This document shows positions 9,687 to 18,421 of a stretch of 64,000 nucleotides of DNA, piece by piece. The number at the start of each line of letters is the position of its first letter. Positions within the stretch are counted from its first letter, which is position 1. The notes beneath the pieces were generated by a model. That model did not search any database and had not been told where the DNA came from. It saw nothing but the letters and a program-made list of their open reading frames with translations. Source of the stretch: Streptosporangium brasiliense (GTDB lineage Bacteria > Actinomycetota > Actinomycetes > Streptosporangiales > Streptosporangiaceae); the NCBI RefSeq assembly GCF_030811595.1, contig NZ_JAUSRB010000002.1, positions 744,001 through 808,000 of the forward strand, written 5' to 3'. The translations under genes and the position numbers were made by a program.

Positions 9687-10472
9687 CTACCCCGCCGTCC
9701 CGAGGAGCACGGCCGCCGCTCCTGCGGCCACCACCAGCGGGTAGGCCCACCACTTGGGCGCCGGGCCGTCCTTCAGCACCTTGACGCCGTACGGCACCAG
9801 CGCGACGCACAGGCCGGCCGCGGCGAGGACCGACATCGGGCCCGTGCCCTTGAGGACGCCGAGCGGCATGGCCGACATGAGCCCGAGCGCGACGGACCGC
9901 GCGATCCCCGGCACGCCGGCGCCGAACGCCCCGGCCCGCCAGGCACCGACGGCCAGCACGATCCATCCGGCGAGGACGGCGACGTTGAGCGTCTGGAAGA
10001 CGTGGAAGGACGTGTACTGGGCGCTCACGGCCTGCCGCGCGGCCTCCAGCCCCTGCACCTCCACCAGTTGGGCTGCCAGGTGGCTGACCCCGGCGTGGAA
10101 GACCCGGGCGAACAGCCCGGCCACGGCCAGCGCCCCGCCCCACAGCGCCCAGCGGGGGTGCGAGGCCCCGATCCGCCTCGTCACGGCCAGGACCGCGGGG
10201 CAGAGCAGCACGACCCCGGCGACGAACGCGCTGTAGGAGGCGGTCATCAGCGCCGGGTCCCGGGCGAAGGCCGCGAGCTGATCGGGGAAGAAGTCGCCGG
10301 GCCCCGTCTTCAGCAGCACGCCCACCAGGATCAGGACCGGCCCCAGGACCAGCCCGGCCCCCTCCAGCCAGCGGCCGGGGAACCTGAAGGCGGAGGACGC
10401 GCTCCCGTTCGCCGTGCCGGTCATCGCCGTGCCGGTCGTGGTGCGGGCCGTCGCCGTGTCAGTCGTCGTCAT
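9687..10472 (-). CDS. multi-pass membrane protein of unknown function
   Basis: A 261-residue protein with a Thr/Ala-rich N-terminus (about 30 residues) followed by six or seven hydrophobic helices (for example GLVLGPVLILVGVLL, SAFVAGVVLLCPAVLAV and PLVVAAGAAAVLLGTAG). I do not recognise a family. The start at 10472 is an ATG; a second ATG lies 16 codons downstream, and the repetitive TTTDTATARTTTG beginning makes the exact start uncertain. It is preceded, 84 nt away, by the rhomboid gene on the same strand. Confidence 0.7.
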   Translation of the reverse strand: MTTTDTATARTTTGTAMTGTANGSASSAFRFPGRWLEGAGLVLGPVLILVGVLLKTGPGDFFPDQLAAFARDPALMTASYSAFVAGVVLLCPAVLAVTRRIGASHPRWALWGGALAVAGLFARVFHAGVSHLAAQLVEVQGLEAARQAVSAQYTSFHVFQTLNVAVLAGWIVLAVGAWRAGAFGAGVPGIARSVALGLMSAMPLGVLKGTGPMSVLAAAGLCVALVPYGVKVLKDGPAPKWWAYPLVVAAGAAAVLLGTAG

Positions 10473-10556
10473 GCCTTCGATCCAACCGGCGCGGCCCGGC
10501 CGTCACATTGGCGCTGGAGCGAGGATCCGGAGTAGACCTGGCACTACCCCGGTGGC

Positions 10557-11201
10557 TCAGTAGGCGGCGACGGCCTGGCGCCTGCGGCGCAGGACCCAGG
10601 CGGCCACGACCCCACCGACCAGCCCGAACAGGTGTCCCTGCCAGGAGATGCCGGCCTCGCCCGGGAGCACGCCCCAGATGATCGAGTAGTAGGCCACGGC
10701 GACGCCGATGCCGATCACGATGTCGAGGGCGCGACGGTCGAACAGGCCTCGGGCGACGACAAAGCCGAAGTAGCCGAACACCAGCCCGCTCGCGCCGACC
10801 GTGACGGTGGTCGGCGAGCTGGTGAACCAGACGCCCAGCCCGCTGACGACGATGATGATCAGGCTGGCGGCCAGGAAGCGGCCGATCCCGCGCAGCGCGG
10901 CGAGGAAGCCGAGGATCAGCAGCGGCAGCGAGTTGGCCATCAGGTGGCCGAAGCCCGCGTGCAGGAAGGGCGCGACGACGACGCCGCTCAGACCTTCGAG
11001 GTCCCAGGACCGGATGCCGTAGGCGTCGAAGTCGACGGGCAGCACGTAGTCGGCCACCTCGATCGCCCACATGCCCGCGACGAGGACGATGACGAGCATC
11101 GCGGCACCGGCCGCGCCGGCTGCCAGGCTGCCGGCCTTGCGCTTGAGGCGCTCACCCGTGGACGGGGTGGTCGGGGTGATCCGGGTCGCGTGATCGTTCA
11201 T
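10557..11201 (-). CDS. rhomboid family intramembrane serine protease
   Basis: A 214-residue membrane protein. The catalytic serine motif GASGLVFGYFG and the downstream histidine in WQGHLFGLVGG are both present, and an earlier AGFGHLMANSLPLLILG segment matches the rhomboid HxxxN helix. Rhomboids cleave membrane proteins inside the bilayer. A cytoplasmic N-terminal tail of about 30 residues precedes the first helix. ATG 11201 is preceded by AGGAGA; an upstream in-frame extension lacks a ribosome site. Substrate unknown. Confidence 0.9.
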   Translation of the reverse strand: MNDHATRITPTTPSTGERLKRKAGSLAAGAAGAAMLVIVLVAGMWAIEVADYVLPVDFDAYGIRSWDLEGLSGVVVAPFLHAGFGHLMANSLPLLILGFLAALRGIGRFLAASLIIIVVSGLGVWFTSSPTTVTVGASGLVFGYFGFVVARGLFDRRALDIVIGIGVAVAYYSIIWGVLPGEAGISWQGHLFGLVGGVVAAWVLRRRRQAVAAY

Positions 11202-11379
11202 GCACTCTCCTGGCCTCGGAGCGGTCGCGTGGACGGCAAGTGCCCCCGCCGCACCTGTCCACACCTTTACCGTACGCACTCCCGGCCATGAATGGGCCGG
11301 GCGTGACCATCCCGATCACACCCGGCCGCGGACCTGTGACCTCCGGCCGTCGGACCGCCCGCTGCCCGGTGGCCGGCGC

Positions 11380-11600
11380 CACCCGGTGGCCGGCGGCCAC
11401 CGACCACCGGCCACAGATCACCGATCACCGATCACCAGCCGGTGACCGCCGACCACCGATCATCGGCCGGTAGCCAGCAGCCGCCGATCACCGACTACCG
11501 ATCACCAGTCACCAGCCGGTGAATCGACCACCGACCACCGGTCGCCAGCCGGTGGCCGACAGTCGCCGATCACCGATCACCGGCCGGCGACCATCGGCCG
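11380..11600. repeat. degenerate GATCACCG tandem repeat
   Basis: Most of the 407-bp gap between the rhomboid and crotonase genes is made of variants of CCGATCACCGATCACC, CCACCGACCACCGG and CAGCCGGTGACC. The period is short and irregular (about 8 with higher-order units of about 50). No gene is seen in 11202-11608; the rhomboid promoter lies at its left end. Confidence 0.7.
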
Positions 11601-11608
11601 CCGGAGGG

Positions 11609-12373
11609 CTACTCGCCCTTCCACTCCGGAGCGCGCTTCTCGGCGAAGGCCGCCGCGCCCTCCATCGCGTCCTTGGAGCCGAACACCGGGTTGATGATCT
11701 CGCCCTGCTTCCGGAACATCTCCTCCCCGCTCCAGTCGGCGGACTCGACGATCACGCGCTTGGTCGCGGCGAGCGCGAGCGGGGCGTTCGCCGCGATCTT
11801 CTTCGCCAGTTCGAGCGCCCTGGCCAGCGCCTCGCCCGCGGGCGTGACGTGGTTGACCAGGCCCACCTCGTACAGCCGGGAGGCCGGGAAGTGGTCACCG
11901 GTCAGGGCGATCTCCATCGCGATGTGGTACGGGATGCGCCGCGGCAGCCTCATGATGCCGCCCGCCCCCGCGACCAGGCCCCGCTTGGGCTCGGGCAGGC
12001 CGAACTTGGCCTCCTCGGAGGCCACGATGATGTCGCAGGCCAGCGCCAGCTCGCAGCCTCCGGCCAGGGCGTAGCCCTCGATCGCGGCGATGATCGGCTT
12101 CTTCGGCGGCGCCTCGACGATGCCGCCGAAGCCCCGGCCCTCGACGACCGGGAAGTCGCCGGTGAGGAAGCCCTTCAGGTCCATGCCGGCGCAGAAGGTG
12201 CCGCCGGCCCCGGTCAGGACGTAGGCGGAGACGTCCTTGCGCTCCTCCAGCTCGTCCAGCGCCGCGGCGATGCCCCGGGCGACCGCGCCGTTGACGGCGT
12301 TCCTGGCCTGGGGACGGTTGATCGTGATGACGGCGACGCCGCCGTCGACATCGACCAGAACCTCGTCAGACAC
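11609..12373 (-). CDS. enoyl-CoA hydratase/isomerase (crotonase) family protein
   Basis: A 254-residue crotonase-fold protein. The oxyanion-hole segments FCAGMDLKGFL and ALAGGCELALACDIIVA are clear, with GLPEPKRGLVAGAGG following, which places a Glu at one catalytic position. Such enzymes hydrate or isomerise enoyl-CoA thioesters. GTG 12373 has AGGAG 8 nt upstream. Only 9 nt separate it from the upstream dehydrogenase gene, so the two form an operon for fatty or branched-chain acyl-CoA breakdown. Exact substrate unknown. Confidence 0.9.
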   Translation of the reverse strand: MSDEVLVDVDGGVAVITINRPQARNAVNGAVARGIAAALDELEERKDVSAYVLTGAGGTFCAGMDLKGFLTGDFPVVEGRGFGGIVEAPPKKPIIAAIEGYALAGGCELALACDIIVASEEAKFGLPEPKRGLVAGAGGIMRLPRRIPYHIAMEIALTGDHFPASRLYEVGLVNHVTPAGEALARALELAKKIAANAPLALAATKRVIVESADWSGEEMFRKQGEIINPVFGSKDAMEGAAAFAEKRAPEWKGE

Positions 12374-12382
12374 CGGTGACTC

Positions 12383-13156
12383 CTACTTGGGCTGGAAGCG
12401 GATGCCGCCGTCGAAGCGGATGGTCTCGGCGTTCATGTAGTCGTTCTCGATCAGCGAGCGGACCAGGTGGGCGAACTCCGACGGCTGGCCCATGCGCTTG
12501 GGGAAGACCACCGGCGCCACGAGCTTGGCCTTGAACTCCTCGGCGTTGGGCGAGAAGCCGTAGATGGGGGTGTCGATGATGCCCGGACAGATCGTGTTGA
12601 CGCGGATGCCGACGGCGGCCAGGTCGCGGGCGGCCGGGACGGTCATGCCGACGATGCCGCCCTTGGACGCCGAGTACGCGACCTGTCCGGTCTGGCCCTC
12701 CAGCGCGGCCACGGAGGCGGTGTTGACGACCACGCCGCGCTGGCCGTCCGCGTCGACCGGCTCGGTCCTGGCTACGGCAGCGGCGCCGATGCGCATGAGG
12801 TTGAAGGTGCCGATCAGGTTGACCTCGATGACCTTGCGGTAGGACGCCAGGTCGTGCGGCGATCCGTCGCGGTTCACCGTCCGGGTGGCCCAGCCGATGC
12901 CCGCGCTGTTCACCACGATGCGCAGCGGCTTGCCGGTCGCCACGGCCGCGTCCACGGCCGCCTGCACCTGTTCCTCGTCGGAGACGTCGGTCTTGACGAA
13001 GACCCCGCCGAGCTCGTCGGCGAGGGACTTGCCGCGCTCCTCGTTGAGGTCGGCGATGACCACGGTGACGCCGTGCGCCGCGAGGTCGCGGGCCGTGGCC
13101 TCGCCGAGGCCGCTGGCACCGCCCGAGATGATTGCTGCTGCTCCGTTCAGGTCCAT
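12383..13156 (-). CDS. 3-hydroxyacyl-CoA dehydrogenase, SDR family (HSD10-like)
   Basis: A 257-residue short-chain dehydrogenase. The NAD-binding [11 protein letters not shown], the NSAG segment, the catalytic Ser in NTASVA and the YSASK catalytic Tyr/Lys are all present, and the ending ([30 protein letters not shown]) resembles HSD10-type 3-hydroxyacyl-CoA dehydrogenases. It oxidises 3-hydroxyacyl-CoA, the product of the hydratase encoded immediately downstream. First gene of the two-gene operon; ATG start at 13156. Confidence 0.92.
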   Translation of the reverse strand: MDLNGAAAIISGGASGLGEATARDLAAHGVTVVIADLNEERGKSLADELGGVFVKTDVSDEEQVQAAVDAAVATGKPLRIVVNSAGIGWATRTVNRDGSPHDLASYRKVIEVNLIGTFNLMRIGAAAVARTEPVDADGQRGVVVNTASVAALEGQTGQVAYSASKGGIVGMTVPAARDLAAVGIRVNTICPGIIDTPIYGFSPNAEEFKAKLVAPVVFPKRMGQPSEFAHLVRSLIENDYMNAETIRFDGGIRFQPK

Positions 13157-13203
13157 GAGCGGACTTTAACGCGGATACCGAATGAAGTTCTACGCGGGGT
13201 GGG

Positions 13204-13542
13204 CTAAATCTCTCCCACAGCGCTGCCGACGTCGGGGTAGACCTTTATCCGGCGGTCGAGCCCCGTCGTGCGCAGGATCCGCGCCACCGGACCCTGCGGC
13301 GCGGCCAGGCAGACCCCGCCGCCCTCCCCGGTGGCCAGCCGCCATGCCTCGATCAGCACCGACAGTCCGCTGGAGTCCATGAACGACAGCGCGGCCAGGT
13401 CGAGGACCAGCCTCGGGCTGTCGAGCTTGATGGCGTCACGGACCTCGTCTCGCAGGAACGGGGCGGTGAACAGATCGAGCTCCCCCTCGACTGCCACCAC
13501 CACGGCGTCACCAACGGCGCGGCGAGCCAGCCGTAGCTTCAT
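13204..13542 (-). CDS. STAS-domain anti-sigma factor antagonist
   Basis: A 112-residue single-domain protein with the phosphorylatable serine in LSFMDSSGLSVLIEA. Antagonists of this SpoIIAA/RsbV type bind an anti-sigma kinase when unphosphorylated and so release a sigma factor. ATG 13542 follows GAGGAGGACTG. Neither the kinase nor a sigma factor is adjacent, so it is probably one of many orphan antagonists. The PP2C phosphatase at the left edge is a possible partner class, by inference only. Confidence 0.9.
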   Translation of the reverse strand: MKLRLARRAVGDAVVVAVEGELDLFTAPFLRDEVRDAIKLDSPRLVLDLAALSFMDSSGLSVLIEAWRLATGEGGGVCLAAPQGPVARILRTTGLDRRIKVYPDVGSAVGEI

Positions 13543-13691
13543 CAGTCCTCCTCGCGCCCATGAGGCAGACCCACTTTACTTCGCCATCACCGTACGCGAA
13601 GTCATGCGACCCACGATCATTGACCCGGATCGGCGTGCCGGGGGACGGCCGTCGCGCGCCGCGGCCCCGCGCCACGGCCCGGCGGAGCCGG

Positions 13692-14423
13692 TCAGGGCGG
13701 CGCGAAGCCGTACGGCAGCTCAAGCCGGTGGGCGGCGAGCAGCTCGGCGTCGGCGAGGATCTCCCGGGTCGGCCCGTCGGCGGCGATCACGCCTCCGGAG
13801 AGGATGAGCGAACGCTCGCACAGCTCCAGCGCGTAGGGCAGGTCGTGGGTGACCATCAGCACCGTCACGTCCAGGCCCCGCAGGATCTCGGCGAGCTCGC
13901 GGCGGGAGGCCGGGTCCAGGTTCGACGACGGCTCGTCCAGCACCAGGATCTCCGGCTCCATGGCCAGCACGGTCGCCACCGCCACCCGCCGGCGCTGGCC
14001 GAAGGACAGGTGGTGCGGCGGCCGGTCGATCGCCTCCAGCATGCCCACGCGGTCCAGGGCGTCCTTGACCCGGCGCTGCAGCTCCTCACCGCCGATCCCG
14101 AGGTTGGCCGGGCCGAAGGCCACGTCCTCCCGGACGGTCGGCATGAAGAGCTGGTCGTCGGGGTCCTGGAAGACCAGCCCGACCCGCCTGCGGATCTCCT
14201 TGAGCGAGCGCTTCTCCACCGGCAGCCCGGCCACCGCCACCGTGCCGTGCCCGGCGGTCAGGATGCCGTTGAGGTGCATCACCAGCGTCGTCTTGCCCGC
14301 GCCGTTCGGCCCGAGCAGCGCGACCCGCTCCCCGCGGCCGATCGTGAAGTCGACGCCGAACAGCGCCTGCGTGCCGTCCGGATAGGCGTAAGCCAGGCGG
14401 CTCACCTCAAGAGAGGGCGTCAT
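13692..14423 (-). CDS. cbiO: cobalt/nickel ECF transporter ATPase CbiO
   Basis: A 243-residue ABC ATPase. Walker A (GPNGAGKTT), Q-loop (VFQDPDDQLF, typical of ECF ATPases), signature (LSFGQRRRVAVA) and Walker B (ILVLDEPSSNLD) are all intact. It powers uptake of Co2+ or Ni2+ through CbiMNQ. Its ATG overlaps the stop of cbiQ by 4 nt (ATGA), so it is the last gene of the cbiM-cbiQ-cbiO operon. Confidence 0.95.
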   Translation of the reverse strand: MTPSLEVSRLAYAYPDGTQALFGVDFTIGRGERVALLGPNGAGKTTLVMHLNGILTAGHGTVAVAGLPVEKRSLKEIRRRVGLVFQDPDDQLFMPTVREDVAFGPANLGIGGEELQRRVKDALDRVGMLEAIDRPPHHLSFGQRRRVAVATVLAMEPEILVLDEPSSNLDPASRRELAEILRGLDVTVLMVTHDLPYALELCERSLILSGGVIAADGPTREILADAELLAAHRLELPYGFAPP

Positions 14424-15184
14424 GCCAGTCCCCAGCTTCCCAGCAGCACCACCAGCGCCGCGCCCGGCAACATACCGGCGGCGAGCCACTGACGCGACGA
14501 GGCGGACATGTCCTGGATGACCGGCATCGAGCCACTGTAGCCGCGGCTGAGCATCGCCAGGTGCACCCGCTCGCCCCGCTCGTAGGACCGGATGAACAGC
14601 GCGCCCGCCGACCTGGCGATGACCGGGATGTGCCGGACGTCTCGGGCCGCGAACCCCCGCGACTCCCTGGCCACCCGCATCCGGCGCATCTCGTCGATGA
14701 TCACGTCCATGTAGCGGAGCATGAACATGGCGATCTGCACCAGCAGCGGCGGCAGCCTGAGCCGCTGCGCGCCCAGCAGCATCAGCCTGGGCTCGGTGGT
14801 GGCCGCCAGCAGGACGCTCGCGACCACCCCCAGGGTGGCCTTGGCCAGGATGTTCCAGGCGGCCCACAGTCCCGCGACGCTGAACGACAGCCCCAGGAAG
14901 GACACCCGCTCGCCGATCCCGATGACCGGCAGCGCCACCGCGAACAGCACGAACGGGATCTCGACCGCCATCCGCCGCAGCAGGAAGGGCGGCGGGATCC
15001 GCGCCGTCAGCGCCACCGCGGCCAGCAGCAGGGCGTAGAGCCCGAAGGCCCACAGCCACTCGCGTGGAGTGGCCACCACCACCAGGGCGAAGCAGGCCAC
15101 CGCCGCCAGCTTGCACTGCGGCGGCAGCCGGTGGACGGCCGTGTCTCCCGGCAGGTGGAGCTGGTGATGGTGACCGGCGCCCAC
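14420..15184 (-). CDS. cbiQ: cobalt/nickel ECF transporter transmembrane subunit CbiQ
   Basis: A 254-residue membrane protein with about five helices. The C-terminal coupling region includes RGFAARD and RSYERGERVHLAMLSRGYSG, the latter a typical CbiQ/EcfT Arg-Gly signature that contacts the ATPase. GTG at 15184 lies 10 nt after AGGAGG and overlaps the cbiM stop (TAGTG). The N-terminus includes three consecutive His in GAGHHHQLHL. Confidence 0.93.
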   Translation of the reverse strand: MGAGHHHQLHLPGDTAVHRLPPQCKLAAVACFALVVVATPREWLWAFGLYALLLAAVALTARIPPPFLLRRMAVEIPFVLFAVALPVIGIGERVSFLGLSFSVAGLWAAWNILAKATLGVVASVLLAATTEPRLMLLGAQRLRLPPLLVQIAMFMLRYMDVIIDEMRRMRVARESRGFAARDVRHIPVIARSAGALFIRSYERGERVHLAMLSRGYSGSMPVIQDMSASSRQWLAAGMLPGAALVVLLGSWGLA

Positions 15185-16215
15185 TAGGCCGAGACCTCCT
15201 CGCGCCTGTCGCTGTCGCCCTTGGTACGGCGGCGCACCGCGAAGAACAGCCCGCCCCCGACCGCGAGGGTCGCCCCGACGCCGATCAGGCCGGCCACGCC
15301 GACCGGGATGCCGCCCACGTCGCCGTAGTCGGCGAGGGGCTGCTCGCCGAGGGCGTGGTCGGTGGCCTGGCTGCTGAAGCCCTTGTCCTCGGCGACCCGC
15401 TCCAGGCCGTCGGGTGAGGAGGAGGCGTAGAAGCTGACGATCCCGGCCAGCAGCGCCGCGACCACGACGCCGGCGGGCAGGAACCAGCCCGGACGCCGGG
15501 CGGCGGCCGGGGCCGGGGCGCCCTGGGAGACCACGGCGTCGCCGTCGGCGCCGCGCAGGACCAGCGGGGCGGCCAGCCCCCGCGCGCCGTAGACCAGGTC
15601 GGGCCGGATCGCCAGCACGGTGCTGACGGTGACCGCCGTGATCAGGCCCTCGCCGATGCCGATGAGCGTGTGCACACCGCCCATGGCGGCGGCCACCGTG
15701 CCGACCTCGATGGGCGCGGTGCCCCCGATCCAGAACAGCAGGGTGAAGGCCAGCGCGGAGGCGGGCACCGAGACCAGCGCGGCGGCGAAGGAGGCGGCGA
15801 CGACGGCGGGCCTGCTCCGCGCGCTCCGGGTGACCAGACGGAAGACCGCCCAGCCGGCCAGGACGGCGACGATGCCCATGAGGGTGATGTTGACGCCCAG
15901 CGCGGTCAGGCCGCCGTCGGCGAAGAAGAAGCCCTGCACGAGCAGGACCACGGCCACGCACAAGACGGCCGTGTAGGGCCCGACGAGGATCGCGGCGAGC
16001 GCGCCGCCGAGGAGGTGGCCGCTGGTGCCGGCGGCCACCGGGAAGTTGAGCATCTGCACGGCGAAGATGAAGGCGGCGACCAGGCCCGCCATGGGGGCGG
16101 TCCGGTCATCGAGCTCCCGGCGGGCGCCGCGCAGGCAGACCGCGACGCCGGCGGCCGCGACGGCCCCGGCTGAGAGCGACACGGCTACGTTGAAAAAGCC
16201 ATCGGGTACGTGCAC
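15184..16215 (-). CDS. cbiM: cobalt/nickel ECF substrate-binding subunit, CbiM-CbiN fusion
   Basis: A 343-residue protein. Residues 1 to about 210 are CbiM, starting with the metal-binding MHVPDGF (the N-terminal His is a ligand) and containing FPVAAGTSGHLLGG. Residues about 240-335 are a CbiN-like domain with the SPDGLERVAEDKGF motif. The start is GTG 16215, 6 nt after GGAGG. The metal could be cobalt or nickel; no cobalamin riboswitch fits the short upstream gap, but an imperfect TTGCAA-type inverted repeat lies at 16262-16275. Confidence 0.92.
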   Translation of the reverse strand: MHVPDGFFNVAVSLSAGAVAAAGVAVCLRGARRELDDRTAPMAGLVAAFIFAVQMLNFPVAAGTSGHLLGGALAAILVGPYTAVLCVAVVLLVQGFFFADGGLTALGVNITLMGIVAVLAGWAVFRLVTRSARSRPAVVAASFAAALVSVPASALAFTLLFWIGGTAPIEVGTVAAAMGGVHTLIGIGEGLITAVTVSTVLAIRPDLVYGARGLAAPLVLRGADGDAVVSQGAPAPAAARRPGWFLPAGVVVAALLAGIVSFYASSSPDGLERVAEDKGFSSQATDHALGEQPLADYGDVGGIPVGVAGLIGVGATLAVGGGLFFAVRRRTKGDSDRREEVSA

Positions 16216-16261
16216 GACAAGCCTCCGAAGTGCGGAATCGCCCCTTACTTTAGGCCATGGG

Positions 16262-16275
16262 CTTGTAGTTGCAAG
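16262..16275. promoter_or_regulatory. inverted repeat upstream of cbiM, possible metal-regulator site
   Basis: CTTGTAGTTGCAAG forms an inverted repeat (CTTG-N6-CAAG) about 47 nt before the cbiM start. The TTGCAA half resembles Nur/Fur-type half-sites. Proposed as an operator by position only. Confidence 0.35.
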
Positions 16276-16284
16276 AAGATGGCA

Positions 16285-18195
16285 TTAACGCACCATCCGC
16301 TCCATGAACGTGCGGGGCGTGGACGTGCGGACCACCGCGCTGAGCCGCCCCTTGCCCGCCGTGGCGTACGGCCGCACGCTCCGCCGCACCAACCCCCGCC
16401 ACCACGTGCGCGGCGGCACGATCGCCTCCGCCTCCGCCTCGATCCGGAACCGGGCGGGTGGGCCTCCCAGGTCCAGCTCCAGGTAGGCGTCCCAGGTGCC
16501 CGGCCCCAGCCGGCCCGCCGCCTGCCGGGCGGCGAACACGCCCCCCGCCCCGGCCGCGACCCGCTCGTGCCGCTCCCGCCCCGACCACCGCTCCCGCCAC
16601 ACCAGGCGGCGTACGGCGTGCGCCCCCGGCGTGCCCGTGCCGACGGTGACCTCCCCGTCGAGCATCAGCCGGTGGCCGAGCGACCAGCGGGTCCGGGTCA
16701 GCCGCACGCTGGCCGGCACGCTCATCACGTGCCCTCCGACGTCGAGGCTGAGGTTGCCGTGCGGCCGGGTGAAGTAGGGCAGGGCGATGACGCCGCCGAC
16801 CAGGCGGGGCACCGGCTGGGCGATCCGCCCGTCCCGGCCGGCGCCGAGCCGCGCGAGCCGGGTGATCCCCTCGCACTCGACGGTCACGTGGACGTCCCAG
16901 ACACCCGGGGGCAGCTCCCCGACGTCGACGAGACCGGTGAACCCGTCGCAGCCGCCGCTGACCGGGACCACCAGGTCGGCGGCCGGCTCGGCGCCGTCGC
17001 GCCGCATCCGCAGCACCAGGGCCAGGCCGCCGACGACGAGCTCCGGGCGGTCGCCCTGCCCCAGCGCGCTCAGCCCGACCCGGCCGGAGATCGCCAGCCG
17101 GCCCCGCCCGTCCCAGCGCAGCTCGGTGAGCTCCCGGCGGACCGCGGCCGACTCGATGTGCGCCAGCCGTACCAGGCGGTCGATGTCCTGGAGGGCGGCG
17201 ATGCGGCTGCGGTCGATGGGCGGGAGCCGGTCGCGGACGCCGTCGGTCAGCCACCGGTCGCACATGTCGGCCACCTCGGCGACGATCTCCTTGCGCTGGA
17301 CCTCCCCCGCCTCCAGGAAGGGCCTGCCGAGGCTGCCGAAGGCGTCCAGCCGGAAGTGGCGGCGGAGCAGGTGGTCGCGGAGGGCGCCGGGGCGCACGTG
17401 GGCGACGACCAGCTCGATCGGCCGCCTGATCATCCGCAGCCAGGAGACCGGGTCGCGACTGCCGGGCCGCTGCATGATGCTGCTGCCGTCGGGCCGGGCG
17501 ACCAGGTGGTAGCAGTCGTAGTCGGCGACCACCGAGATCACCCTCGCGTGGCAGTAGGCGTGGGCGGTGAAGACCACGTCCTCCCCCACCAGCAACGTCT
17601 CGTCGAAGCGGATGGCGTGGCGCTCCAGCATCTCCCGGCGGAACAGCTTGAAGCAGCTCAGGCTGTTGTAGACCGAGCTCTCCCCGAGCGGCACCCGGTC
17701 GGCGCTCTCGCGGAACATCGAGACCGGCGCCCTGCGGTCATGCCCGACGATCTTCCCGAGGACCATGTCCGAGCCGTTGCGGTCGGCCATCGCGAGCATC
17801 CGCTCCAGCGCCTCGGGGCCGAGGTAGTCGTCGGCGTCGCAGAAGAACACGTATCTGCCGCGCGCGTGCGCGATCCCGACGTTGCGCGGACGGCCGGCGC
17901 CGCCGGAGTGGCGCTGCCGGACGATCCGGATGACGTTGCGGTGGTGGGCGGCGTAGAGGTCGAGCAGCTCGGAGCTGCCGTCGGTGGAGCCGTCGTCCAC
18001 CACGACGATCTCCCTGCTGACCCGCTGGATCAGCAGGGAGGTCAGGCACCTGTCGAGATAGGGACGGCAGTTGTGGACCGGAACGATCACACTGACGTCT
18101 ATCTCGGACGGCTCGGATATCTCGGGTGGCTCGGATGTCCCGGACCGGCCCGCGCCTTCCTCCGTGCGGACTCGCTGAAGGATCATCCCCGTCAC
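16285..18195 (-). CDS. family 2 glycosyltransferase with large C-terminal region
   Basis: A 636-residue protein. Residues about 33-260 form a GT-A domain (VSVIVPVHNCRPYLDRCL, IVVVDDGSTDGSSELL, FFCDADDYLG with the DxD metal site). Residues about 320-600 look like one or two beta-sandwich domains of the type found after the catalytic domain in wall-teichoic-acid or capsule glycosyltransferases. It probably modifies a cell-envelope polymer; donor and acceptor are unknown. GTG 18195 follows GAGGGG; an ATG three codons later is an alternative. Its 3' end lies 69 bp from cbiM, on the same strand. Confidence 0.85.
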   Translation of the reverse strand: MTGMILQRVRTEEGAGRSGTSEPPEISEPSEIDVSVIVPVHNCRPYLDRCLTSLLIQRVSREIVVVDDGSTDGSSELLDLYAAHHRNVIRIVRQRHSGGAGRPRNVGIAHARGRYVFFCDADDYLGPEALERMLAMADRNGSDMVLGKIVGHDRRAPVSMFRESADRVPLGESSVYNSLSCFKLFRREMLERHAIRFDETLLVGEDVVFTAHAYCHARVISVVADYDCYHLVARPDGSSIMQRPGSRDPVSWLRMIRRPIELVVAHVRPGALRDHLLRRHFRLDAFGSLGRPFLEAGEVQRKEIVAEVADMCDRWLTDGVRDRLPPIDRSRIAALQDIDRLVRLAHIESAAVRRELTELRWDGRGRLAISGRVGLSALGQGDRPELVVGGLALVLRMRRDGAEPAADLVVPVSGGCDGFTGLVDVGELPPGVWDVHVTVECEGITRLARLGAGRDGRIAQPVPRLVGGVIALPYFTRPHGNLSLDVGGHVMSVPASVRLTRTRWSLGHRLMLDGEVTVGTGTPGAHAVRRLVWRERWSGRERHERVAAGAGGVFAARQAAGRLGPGTWDAYLELDLGGPPARFRIEAEAEAIVPPRTWWRGLVRRSVRPYATAGKGRLSAVVRTSTPRTFMERMVR

Positions 18196-18421
18196 CGCCG
18201 CGCCCCTCGTCGGTCACTATCGGCTTGCATGCCGATTCAGTATGTGACCAAGAGCCCTCCGTGCGCGGCGGATCCAGCGTCTTGGTCACCCCACCTCCAC
18301 GCCGGGATCGCCGCACCCGGTGGAAAGCGGCCGGTTCGTACGGCTTGCCCCGCGCCACGGTCACGGACGCGCCGCGTCCGGACGTCTTCGGTAAGGTACG
18401 CCCGCATCCTGGAGGAGAACC

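Noticed and set aside
16216..16284. Cobalamin riboswitch before cbiM.
   Set aside because: Only about 70 nt separate it from the next gene, too short for the aptamer, and no conserved box was seen.
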